From a virus: a DNA stretch of 20,131 bases. This document shows positions 1-7,918 of the stretch, piece by piece (positions within the stretch are counted from its first letter, which is position 1; each line of letters starts with the position of its first letter). A model generated the notes under the pieces. It saw only the letters and a program-made list of their open reading frames with translations, did no database searches and was not told the DNA's origin. The translations under genes were made by a program, and so were the position numbers. The stretch is taken from the IMG/VR virus record IMGVR_UViG_3300047377_000190, positions 1 through 20,131 of that record. One strand, written 5' to 3'.

Positions 1-363
1 GTTACATTTGCGTCTGCCGCAACGTCTAGCCATCAGGTGGGGCTAAACTTTACGCCTACTATGAAGACGCTGCCGGTTGAGCCTAAACTGCCTAGCGGTT
101 CGCTGAAGGGCTTTAAGAAGCGCATATTTGAAGTAAACGCTGAATTGTTTGAAACACAGTCCTTGCTGATTAACGGGTCGCTGATACCGTTTCGCAGTTT
201 TGGCACAAATGTGTTAAACTCGTCAGTGCAAGAGTTTACTGGGATTAAGACCATCAACGGCATGCTAGGCTATAGCTATGATGGGCAGATAACAATAACC
301 CAAGAGGTGCCGCTGAAAATGTCAGTTCTGGGCATCGAATACAAAGTGAGTGTAGGGCAATAG
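1..363 (+). CDS. Tail nozzle / stabilization protein, C-terminal fragment (T7 gp12-like)
   Basis: The reading frame is open from the first base of the window, so this is the last 120 residues of a longer gene; the GTG at 37 is internal and not the start. The fragment has the usual ending of podoviral tail tubular B / stabilization proteins: a basic KGFKKRIFEVNAELFET segment, then YSYDGQITITQEVPLKMSVLGIEYKV at residues 92-117, in which a Y-D-x-Q-I/V-x-I-x-Q-x-x-P-L-x-M-x-V-L-G-I pattern is typical of the family. In the virion this protein forms the tip of the short tail, the channel through which DNA leaves. It is followed one base later by the first internal virion protein, the same order as in T7-type phages. 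Assignment is by family pattern from memory; the bulk of the protein lies outside the window. Confidence 0.72.
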   Translation, partial: VTFASAATSSHQVGLNFTPTMKTLPVEPKLPSGSLKGFKKRIFEVNAELFETQSLLINGSLIPFRSFGTNVLNSSVQEFTGIKTINGMLGYSYDGQITITQEVPLKMSVLGIEYKVSVGQ

Positions 364-364
364 T

Positions 365-958
365 ATGGCACAGGTAGCAGTACCAGTTGGAGTAGCCGCG
401 CTATCAGGAATGGCCGGCATTAGCGGCGCTAAAGCAGAGGCACGCGGACTTGGTGCGCAAGCAACGCAAACACGCATGCAGGGGCGCTCTGAGGCGTTAA
501 AGTATAAGCAACAGGGGGTGGCTGTGCTAGACAACATGCTGCGCACTATGGCAACGCAAAGAGCCGCCGCTGGCGCTGGCAACATTGACGCCTTTTCTGG
601 TAGTGCGGCGTTTTTGCGTGTGATGGCGCAGAAGGGTGGCGCAAGTGAGTATTACACCACACGCGAGGGGCAAACTATTGTGACCCGGCAAGCCGAGTTG
701 CAAGCTATTGAGTATGAGCGTCAGGCAAGGGCTGTTGTTAAGGCGGCGCGTAATCAGGCCATTGTGGGCATGCTACAGGCTGGCGCTACTGGCGCAATGA
801 TGGGTGGTGCGCCAACGCCATCTGGCGTTGGCCCGACAATAGATGCCAGCACGCAGTTTGGTTTGCGTGCGTCAGCAACATATCAGCCGCTAGCCGCGTC
901 TGCTTCATACAACCCGCTGCAACAAACATCATCACAGCAATTTATGAGTTTACTATAA
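365..958 (+). CDS. Internal virion protein, T7 gp14-like
   Basis: A 197-residue protein very rich in Ala, Gly and Gln. A hydrophobic Ala/Gly stretch covers roughly residues 4-25. A long helical region follows, with AGNIDAFSGSAAFLRVMAQK at about residues 72-91 and a Tyr/Arg-rich helix with EYERQARAVVKAARNQA near 119-135. A second Ala/Gly/Met-rich hydrophobic patch (GMLQAGATGAMMGG) follows at about 138-151, then a Ser/Gln/Pro-rich tail. This layout matches internal core proteins of the gp14 type, which leave the capsid on infection and help build the channel across the outer membrane. It starts one base after the nozzle gene stop and ends one base before the next start, so it belongs to the late structural operon. 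The call rests on composition, size and position; no catalytic motif is expected or seen. Confidence 0.62.
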   Translation: MAQVAVPVGVAALSGMAGISGAKAEARGLGAQATQTRMQGRSEALKYKQQGVAVLDNMLRTMATQRAAAGAGNIDAFSGSAAFLRVMAQKGGASEYYTTREGQTIVTRQAELQAIEYERQARAVVKAARNQAIVGMLQAGATGAMMGGAPTPSGVGPTIDASTQFGLRASATYQPLAASASYNPLQQTSSQQFMSLL

Positions 959-959
959 A

Positions 960-2690
960 ATGGCAGAGCGTTTAAAAAGATACAGGCCATTGGGCGTTAG
1001 CATCCCCACCGTGCCAACCGTAGACTATGTAGCCACGGGCAGGGCGCAAGCTAGGGCAATGGCGCCTATCCAGCGCGGCTTGGATAGCATGACAGACTTT
1101 GCGCTAAAGAAGTTTGAGGAAAGAGCGCTTATAGAAGGCGCTGAGTACGGCGCGGAAAACGCGCCTACAAAGCAACAGCTACAGGACGCGCAGGGCGACA
1201 TCGAGGACTTAGTGCCGGGCGACCAGACTACCGTGTTTGGGCGTGCTGCGCGTAAGGCTGCTTTGCAAACCATGACGACAAACTTTGAGGTGTCGGCGCG
1301 TGAGCAAATGATAAATTTGCAAGTTCAAGCGGAACTGCAAGACATGGACACCGCCACGTTTACCGAGCAATCTAACGCAATTATCGATGGGTATACTTCA
1401 ACGCTGCAAGACATCAGCCCATCTGCGGCGCTGACCTTTCGCGCCACTATGGCGACTGTTGGCAATAGCGCCTTGCTTGCGCATTCAAAGGCTCAGATAA
1501 AGCGACAGCAAGACCAAGAACAGTTTGCCATTACAAGCAGCATGGATATTGTTGTTAATGGCGATGCTACAAGAGGTATACCTAGCAGACCGCAACAAAT
1601 TATATCTGAGGGTTCTACGACCACCTATGATGAAAATGGGAACATGCAGCATGTGTCTATACGCGAAAAAATAGATGCAACGCGAAACGGCTTAAAGGAC
1701 ATGGCCTTTTCCGTTACCGATAAAGCCGGGGCAGAAAAGTACCTCAAGGAATTTGACGATGCTATCGTAGAGGCAATTAACACAGAGGTGTCAAACTTTG
1801 TTTTGGTTAACCCAGCAAAGCACATGAGAGCGTTGCGCAGTGGCGAAATTGAAGATGCAAAAATGCGTGACTTGTTTATGGGTAACTTAAACGAAACGCA
1901 AAGAAAGGTTGCTATTAAAGCTGCCAGCGATGCTTGGGGCGAAGAGCTTTCTAGGGAAAGCGCTTTAAACCAGCAAATAGAGCGCAACATGAAAAGGGCG
2001 TCTGATGATGCCGTGGTAGATTGGATTGATGCTTTTGAGGGTGGCGATGAAGATGCGCAAGATAAAGCGCTGTCTATATTAAGAGACACAAACCCAGAAA
2101 AATATACTGAATTTAAAACTCGCTCTATATCCGGCGATGTTACTGACAACGCAGACGCCGTTGAGTTCTTGGAGCGGGAGAAGGCCGGGCTAACTTTAAC
2201 ATCTGATGCTGTGGTTAATGAGTGGGTCAATGGCAATATTGGCTTTACTACTTTTAAAACTTATATGTCTAGCGTAAAAACACTAAAGGACAGAAGGTTT
2301 GCTGCCGCTGGCAAGATTTTGCGTTACAACTTAGGTTTGCCAGAGTTGCCATCTAGAAATCCGTCAGTTGTGCAAAGAGATGCGGAGCGTAAGGTTTCTG
2401 CAATTATGGATAAACTAACACGCAAATCACTAGACCCTAATTTGCCGGATGACTTTGACCCTGTAGAATTTGTGGATAAAGAAATTGACATCCTCAGAAA
2501 GCGGGACGCTGTTGTTGACTCCGCTAAATTAACAGATGCAAAACAAAAAGTTAGAGCGTTAGCTGTTTTGCTAAAGTTGCCGCCAAACTCTGATGTTAAC
2601 AAAGTTGATGATGCTTTAGCTGAAAGCGGAAATTCTAAGTACATAACGGATTACGGTGAGTCTATTAGAATAGTGAAGAACAGCCAATGA
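960..2690 (+). CDS. Internal virion protein, T7 gp15-like position
   Basis: A 576-residue, largely helical, charged protein. It begins with a basic segment (MAERLKRYRPLG) and a Pro-rich turn, then runs as long Ala/Glu/Lys/Gln-rich helices with no transmembrane segment and no recognisable enzyme motif. In size, composition and place (second after the nozzle gene) it corresponds to T7 gp15, the internal core protein ejected with gp14 and gp16 to form the DNA translocation channel and motor. Direct sequence similarity to gp15 is not evident by eye, so the role is inferred from synteny. No strong ribosome binding site precedes the ATG, which lies one base after the previous stop and suggests translational coupling. 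The stop overlaps the next start (ATGA at 2687-2690). Confidence 0.55.
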   Translation: MAERLKRYRPLGVSIPTVPTVDYVATGRAQARAMAPIQRGLDSMTDFALKKFEERALIEGAEYGAENAPTKQQLQDAQGDIEDLVPGDQTTVFGRAARKAALQTMTTNFEVSAREQMINLQVQAELQDMDTATFTEQSNAIIDGYTSTLQDISPSAALTFRATMATVGNSALLAHSKAQIKRQQDQEQFAITSSMDIVVNGDATRGIPSRPQQIISEGSTTTYDENGNMQHVSIREKIDATRNGLKDMAFSVTDKAGAEKYLKEFDDAIVEAINTEVSNFVLVNPAKHMRALRSGEIEDAKMRDLFMGNLNETQRKVAIKAASDAWGEELSRESALNQQIERNMKRASDDAVVDWIDAFEGGDEDAQDKALSILRDTNPEKYTEFKTRSISGDVTDNADAVEFLEREKAGLTLTSDAVVNEWVNGNIGFTTFKTYMSSVKTLKDRRFAAAGKILRYNLGLPELPSRNPSVVQRDAERKVSAIMDKLTRKSLDPNLPDDFDPVEFVDKEIDILRKRDAVVDSAKLTDAKQKVRALAVLLKLPPNSDVNKVDDALAESGNSKYITDYGESIRIVKNSQ

Positions 2691-4891
2691 ATGATTTGCA
2701 AAAAGAAATTATGCGTGTTTTGGACTTGCATGAATTGGGCAAGCCTATTTATGCAAAGCCCGGCAAGGACGGCATCTCTCGCGCTGACTTTATACGCTCT
2801 GAGCCAGAGCCTCTTCGTGCGCCGCTACGTCAGGCAGAGCCACAGAGCCTAGAGAAAACTATGCAAGACATCCCGGCTGTTGCTGGCGGTATTGCTGGCG
2901 GCGTTGGCGTTGGTTTGGGTGAGGCGGCAGACTTGGGCATAGGGTTGTTGGAAGGCGCTTATAAGGCGCTAAACCCTGACGCCGGAGAAGGGCGCTTCCA
3001 AAGTTTTGTGTCTGGCTTGGCAGAGCAATTTGAAACTGGCTATGGCGAACAGGCGCGGTCTATTGTTATGGACATGGGCGAGAAGGCTGGGTTGTCACCA
3101 GAACAGCTAGACGTTATGGATGAGAGTATCACAGCCGGCAGCATGCTTAGTATTGGCGGCGCAACAAAGAAGGCGGCGCAAGCTGTGCCGGGCATGATGT
3201 CTAAGGCTGGTGACGGCATTCAAACGCTTGGCGACAGGGCTACAGCGCAACTTGCAGAAGCGCCGGGGCAGAAACTAATGTCTGGGCCGCCTATAGATGA
3301 TATCGTAAATAAAGGCTTTGCGGCTGCGGGTGATGCTGTCAAAAAAGCAAGGGCAAAGAAAAACATATTTGTCGGAGCGCCAAAGGGCATCGACACTAGG
3401 TCTAAGTTAAATACGCTGAGGCGCAATGTTGAAAAGTTAGCCATCGAAGGCGCAGACGCACGTTTTTGGTACGAGCGCAGCGGCAAGGCAATACTAGACG
3501 CCGTTGGCGGTGACAAGGCAGAGGCAGAAAAAATAGCGCAGATTGTGGCTATCACATCAGCCGGGACGCCAGTCAAGGCAAACTTTGATTTTGCTTTACA
3601 GGCTTATGCGCAACACAAAGCTGGCCAACCTATTATGACCGGCAGATTTCCAACAGCGATGAGTAAAAGAATTGAGCAAGTGCTAGGCGGTCAAGATTGG
3701 GAAGGTAGAAAAACAAATAACTTTTATGTGAACCTAATGCGCGTTGTAGACCCACAAAAGGTGCAGGGTGTAACAACAGACCTATGGATGATGCGGTCTT
3801 TCGGGTTTGACACTGACAACCCAACAGATGCGCAATATACATTTGTTGAAAGGGAAACAAACAGAATAGCAGACAGGTTGGAGTGGGAACCTCAACAGGC
3901 ACAGGCGGCAATCTGGGTAGCACAAAAAGCAAAAGAGGAAGGCACCGACATTGCTACATCTAAGTTTGACTATTCGGACGCCCTAGACCAAAACCTTGCC
4001 CAGATATCATGGGAGAGCATACCGGGCAGAACGTCATCACACATGCTGGAAATGTTTGATGCGCCTTACGAGGTGCAGCAAGAATATCATGTGGCTGTGT
4101 CTAAGGCGTTCCAAGATGATGATGGGTTTGACCTAGTCGCCAGAAGGCTTGGCATCCCAACACCGGGAGACTTTGAGGCGCCGGGTTACTTTGAGGGCAA
4201 AGTAAGCCCCGGCACACAATCCGAGCTTGTGGCGCCAAAACAATACAAGGTAGACCGTAAGGTAGAACCAGCCGCAATTGAGCTTATAGAGGCATATGCG
4301 GCTGTGCGTGGTATATTAATGAAACAAGACGGCGTTGGCTATCACAGGCCGTTCTATCAAACAACCAAAGCAGCCGGCAATGGCATAGAGGTGCGGGTAG
4401 GCAGAGCGTTCAGTGAGGCCGAAACAAAAAGGCTTGCTGATTTATTAAAGCAAGAGGCTGGCTTTGAGATAGCCCCTATTGGCGCATCTGGCGGGGTGCG
4501 CATAATTAACTTTGACCCTGACTTTGATAACAAAGAGTTTCAAAGGATTGCAAAAGGTGCTATAGATAAATTGGAGCTGGATGATGACGCGGATATGGAT
4601 GCCGTGTTGTTTGCCAGCCAGAATGGTCTTTTGGAAAATAATTGGAGTGCATCTAAAAATGGTGAGGAATATATCTCTGCGCTTGGCGCAAAAGGACGAC
4701 CCGATCTTCAGCGGAAGGTTCAAGATATCATCAACGAAGTCCAACCAAGGATCGATGAAATCGACAGCGACTTTTCAGAGCGATATGGGTTTACAAGAAA
4801 CGAACAAATTAACTCAAACTTCAGAAGAGCTGAAGAGCAAGTAACGCCGCCACAAATGTCTGAACAAGCGGAGGGTATTAACAATGGCTGA
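2687..4891 (+). CDS. Large internal virion protein with a DUF7178 / HhH-glycosylase-like domain
   Basis: A 734-residue protein in the ejection-protein cluster. Residues 60-220 are Gly/Ala-rich and amphipathic, with a glycine-rich hydrophobic stretch at 62-90 that could touch membrane. Residues 255-415 form a globular region with the landmarks of a phage domain I recognise as DUF7178-like: FWYERSGKAI (260-269), AITSAGTPVKANFDFA (288-303), RKTNNFYVNLM (341-351), VTTDLWMMRSFGF (362-374), and a Y...ETNRIADRL..EPQQAQAAIWVAQK segment (384-414). In mycobacteriophage homologues the same blocks read roughly as ALSP, K..NFY.NI, VTIDxH and P.Q.QAi.W.awR, and the fold is thought to be related to helix-hairpin-helix DNA glycosylases. 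The C-terminal 320 residues are unassigned. Start ATG at 2687 overlaps the previous stop. A virion role is inferred from context; the enzymatic relation is a pattern match from memory. Confidence 0.55.
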   Translation: MNDLQKEIMRVLDLHELGKPIYAKPGKDGISRADFIRSEPEPLRAPLRQAEPQSLEKTMQDIPAVAGGIAGGVGVGLGEAADLGIGLLEGAYKALNPDAGEGRFQSFVSGLAEQFETGYGEQARSIVMDMGEKAGLSPEQLDVMDESITAGSMLSIGGATKKAAQAVPGMMSKAGDGIQTLGDRATAQLAEAPGQKLMSGPPIDDIVNKGFAAAGDAVKKARAKKNIFVGAPKGIDTRSKLNTLRRNVEKLAIEGADARFWYERSGKAILDAVGGDKAEAEKIAQIVAITSAGTPVKANFDFALQAYAQHKAGQPIMTGRFPTAMSKRIEQVLGGQDWEGRKTNNFYVNLMRVVDPQKVQGVTTDLWMMRSFGFDTDNPTDAQYTFVERETNRIADRLEWEPQQAQAAIWVAQKAKEEGTDIATSKFDYSDALDQNLAQISWESIPGRTSSHMLEMFDAPYEVQQEYHVAVSKAFQDDDGFDLVARRLGIPTPGDFEAPGYFEGKVSPGTQSELVAPKQYKVDRKVEPAAIELIEAYAAVRGILMKQDGVGYHRPFYQTTKAAGNGIEVRVGRAFSEAETKRLADLLKQEAGFEIAPIGASGGVRIINFDPDFDNKEFQRIAKGAIDKLELDDDADMDAVLFASQNGLLENNWSASKNGEEYISALGAKGRPDLQRKVQDIINEVQPRIDEIDSDFSERYGFTRNEQINSNFRRAEEQVTPPQMSEQAEGINNG

Positions 4892-7886
4892 TCTGCTTGA
4901 GGAAAAAACAGAAGAAATGGTAGCTGGCGCACAGGCCAAGCAAGAGGCAACGTCTATTCTGCAAGAGGAACAGGCAGAGCAAAACTATGACCTGTTTGCT
5001 GATGAGCCTGTAGTACAGGAAACAGCGCTAGAGCCAGACCCGCAAGTGCAAGAGGCGCTTGTTGCAGGTATGGAAAGAGCGCAGATAGACACAGGTGAGC
5101 CGCAAGGCGTTGAAGTCGCAAGCGCCGGAGCCTTTAAAAAATTTATTGTGGAGCCTCTTGCTAAAAGAGTGGCAGAGGCAGAGAAGAAAGTTATTCCCGG
5201 TTTGCCTGATGAGCCTATCCAAGAGATAGGCGGTAGGTTTGTTATCCGTGAAATGCCAGAGGAAGAAATCGCCACAATAAACAACGCTATGGGCGGCGAC
5301 TACGTTAAGAGCCTAAACCTACCGGCCATATCCGAGGGCATGGGCGATGCTGATATGGCAGATTGGTTTGACAAGTTTAAGTCAGCAAACGCAGAGCTTA
5401 TCGAGGACGCACGCCGAGGCACGCTAAACTTAGACGCATTGATAGGTTTGGCTGAAGAAATGGGCGCGGATGAAATTACTGAACGCATTTTGCGCCGTAA
5501 AACTGGTGAAGCGCTAAACCCAGAGGAAATGGTTGGCGGCGTGTTTGCCGTGCGCTCTGCCTTTATAAAGACGCGGGAACTGTTTGAAGAGGCGCACAGT
5601 TTGCCGGAAGGTGTAGAAAAGCAATTAGCCTTTTCTAAGTGGGCGCGGATGCTGTCACTAACACAGCGCCTATCTATCAACGTATCAGGCGGCGGGTCAG
5701 AGGCGGCGCGTACTACATACGCTATGGGCGCGTTGCAAAAAACGCTAGACATGCCGAGCATACAAAATATAGCAGACGACTTTACCTCAATGCTTGGCCC
5801 AGAGGGCGCGGAAACGCTAGAGCATTTAGGCATTCTTTATACGGGTCTAAAAACCACCGCAAGTAAAAATCAGTTTTTGGCAAAGGCGGGTGGCGCGCTT
5901 GATCGTGGTATGGATGTAATTACTGAGATATGGATTAACTCGATTCTATCGTTGCCCGTAACTCACGCGGTTAACATACTTGGCAACACTTCATTTCAAG
6001 CCCAAAGAATTTTAGAAACATTTGTCGCTTCTGGCATTGGCACGGTGCGCTCATCAATTACCGGCAACATGGACAGGGTCAGGTTTAAGGAAGGCGCGGC
6101 ACAACTACAGGCTATAGGGGATAGCTGGATAGACGCCACCCTTGTTGCTGGCAAAACATTAAAAACAGAAATACCGGCAGATGGCGCGTCTAAAATAGAT
6201 GTGCGCCGCATGCAAGCTATTGGCAGCACGGGCGACTTAGGCGAGATAGCATCTATGTACAGAGAAGGCAACGTGCTTGCCGGGTTAACAAATACATTTG
6301 GCTCGTCTATGCGTTTAGGTGGGCGTTTCTTGCTTGCAGAAGATGCTTTCTTCAAGGGCATAGGCTATCGCATGGCATTGCGCCAAGAGGCAGAGATAGC
6401 CGGTGGCAACGCCTACGATGCTGCGATTGCAATGGGCAAGACGCGCGATGAGGCTGCCGCAATTGGCGCTAAACAAAAACACAATGTTCTTACAAACCCA
6501 ACAGAAACAATAATAAAAAGAGCGCAGAAATCTTCTGAGGTTGGCACATTCCAAGGCGACCTAGATGGGTGGCTTGGGTCTATCCAAGGTGGCATGTCTC
6601 ATCCCTTGGTTAAGATGCTAGTGCCTTTTTACAAGACCCCGGTAAATGTTATGAAGGCGGTTGGCGAGCGCTCCCCATTGATGCTGCTTAACCCAAACCT
6701 TTACAAAACAATTAAAGCGGGTGGCCGCGAGGCAGATATGGCGATGGCTAGGATTGCCACTGGTAGCGGCATTATGTACGCCTTTGGTTCATACGCGGCT
6801 GGGTCACAAAACGCGGATGAGGACATGATCATCATGGGCAGCGGCCCACCTTCGCCGCAAGAGAGACAGGCGCTAGCTCGCAAGGGCATACAGCCATATT
6901 CAATTAATATAAAGAACTACGACAAAAACGGGAACTGGGATGGTACATACACATCCACCACTTACTCTAGAATAGACCCGGTGTCTGGCATATTAGCTAT
7001 GGCGGCAGACTTTGCGTATTATGCAAACTACGAAGATGACACCAGCAAGATTGAGGCATTGGCAATGGCAAGTGTTGTTGGCATGCAAGAGTACATGATG
7101 CAAATGCCGTTGTTGCAAGGTGTGCAAGAGCTAACAAATATCCTCTCAACAAGAAACACAAAGCAACGCGCAGAAAAGTTAATAGAGTTTTTGGGGCGCA
7201 AGGCTACCGAAACAGGCTTGTCTGCCATTCCGGGCGTGTCGTCATTTAGCGCTGGCATTGAGCGCCAGATAGACCCAACCGTGCGGTCAACAATGCTGCC
7301 ATCAGAGGGGTTGTTTGGAGAAGACCCAACGCAGGGCAACGCTCTGACAAGGGGCTTTTACCAAGAGCTACAGCGCATGAAGGCGCGTAACCCGTTTTTC
7401 TCAGATGCGGTGGAGCCTATGCTAAACCTTTGGGCAGAGGAAATCCGCGCCGGTTCTGGTGAGCAATGGGAATTTTGGTCGCCGATTAGGGTTCAAGAAA
7501 CAAAATACTCACCTCTCGATGATGAAATACTAAGGCTTAAAAACGGCATCTCCATGCCCAACAAAAAACAGCACGGCATGTTGTTGAATGCACAGCAATA
7601 TAACCGCATGCTGCGAATTATGAACCACGCAGACTTTTTTGGTAATATGCCAGAAATTGAAGTAGATGGGGAAATGGTAAAAAACCCTGATTACAAGCAG
7701 GGGCAAACGCTAGCAGATGAGCTTTTGAACTTTATTCGCAGTGATGAGTATCAAGGCTATGAAGACGAAGTAAAGCACGAAGAGCTATCTAAAATAATAT
7801 CATCAAGAAGAAGAGAAGCTAGAGATGACCTTTTTGAAGAAGATGAGGTTTTGAAATACAGACTTTCACGACTTCAAGAACAGTAA
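4884..7886 (+). CDS. Very large internal virion protein (T7 gp16-like position, no transglycosylase domain)
   Basis: A 1000-residue protein, the largest in the window. Its acidic N-terminal 60 residues (EEKTEEM, EEQAEQ, many Glu/Gln) look disordered or coiled. The body is helical. Around residues 348-390 there is a W-I-N-S-I-L-S-L-P-V-T-H-A-V-N-I-L-G-N block of the 'W-x-n-x-L-L-S-x-P-x-T-H-x-x-N' type that recurs in large phage head or internal proteins. A second hydrophobic block, HPLVKMLVPFYKTPVNVMKA, lies near residues 573-592. It fills the place of T7 gp16 as the last and largest internal protein, but I see no soluble lytic transglycosylase motif, so any peptidoglycan-cleaving activity must lie elsewhere. 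Its ATG overlaps the stop of the previous gene by 8 bases (4884-4891), which implies coupled expression. The C-terminus is highly charged. Confidence 0.6.
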   Translation: MADLLEEKTEEMVAGAQAKQEATSILQEEQAEQNYDLFADEPVVQETALEPDPQVQEALVAGMERAQIDTGEPQGVEVASAGAFKKFIVEPLAKRVAEAEKKVIPGLPDEPIQEIGGRFVIREMPEEEIATINNAMGGDYVKSLNLPAISEGMGDADMADWFDKFKSANAELIEDARRGTLNLDALIGLAEEMGADEITERILRRKTGEALNPEEMVGGVFAVRSAFIKTRELFEEAHSLPEGVEKQLAFSKWARMLSLTQRLSINVSGGGSEAARTTYAMGALQKTLDMPSIQNIADDFTSMLGPEGAETLEHLGILYTGLKTTASKNQFLAKAGGALDRGMDVITEIWINSILSLPVTHAVNILGNTSFQAQRILETFVASGIGTVRSSITGNMDRVRFKEGAAQLQAIGDSWIDATLVAGKTLKTEIPADGASKIDVRRMQAIGSTGDLGEIASMYREGNVLAGLTNTFGSSMRLGGRFLLAEDAFFKGIGYRMALRQEAEIAGGNAYDAAIAMGKTRDEAAAIGAKQKHNVLTNPTETIIKRAQKSSEVGTFQGDLDGWLGSIQGGMSHPLVKMLVPFYKTPVNVMKAVGERSPLMLLNPNLYKTIKAGGREADMAMARIATGSGIMYAFGSYAAGSQNADEDMIIMGSGPPSPQERQALARKGIQPYSINIKNYDKNGNWDGTYTSTTYSRIDPVSGILAMAADFAYYANYEDDTSKIEALAMASVVGMQEYMMQMPLLQGVQELTNILSTRNTKQRAEKLIEFLGRKATETGLSAIPGVSSFSAGIERQIDPTVRSTMLPSEGLFGEDPTQGNALTRGFYQELQRMKARNPFFSDAVEPMLNLWAEEIRAGSGEQWEFWSPIRVQETKYSPLDDEILRLKNGISMPNKKQHGMLLNAQQYNRMLRIMNHADFFGNMPEIEVDGEMVKNPDYKQGQTLADELLNFIRSDEYQGYEDEVKHEELSKIISSRRREARDDLFEEDEVLKYRLSRLQEQ

Positions 7887-7913
7887 AAAATAAGGTATAA
7901 TACCCCCAAGGAG
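7873..7913 (+). promoter_or_regulatory. Promoter-like site and strong RBS before the fibre cassette
   Basis: The 32-base gap between the internal virion genes and the fibre genes holds a perfect -10 hexamer TATAAT at 7896-7901. It sits inside an 11-base dyad, GGTATAATACC (7894-7904). The best -35 at 17-bp spacing is the poor TTCAAG at 7873-7878, so the site may depend on an activator or be recognised by other means. A strong Shine-Dalgarno AAGGAG at 7908-7913 lies 5 bases from the ATG at 7919. The site could raise fibre expression separately from the internal proteins. Confidence 0.45.
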
Positions 7914-7918
7914 CTACT

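Noticed and set aside
1625-2236. 203-codon ORF on the minus strand opposite the gp15-like gene
   Set aside because: Ser-rich, low-complexity product lying wholly antisense to a well-placed coding gene; no motif, no RBS; typical antisense shadow of Glu/Asp/Ala-rich coding sequence.
4581-4844. 87-codon ORF in another frame at the end of the DUF7178-like gene
   Set aside because: No RBS and no family pattern; unlike the methyltransferase overlap it carries no blocks that look conserved.
5300-5833. 177-codon minus-strand ORF inside the 1000-residue virion gene
   Set aside because: Ser/Pro/Ile-rich composition and complete containment in a coding gene; no sign of an own start signal.
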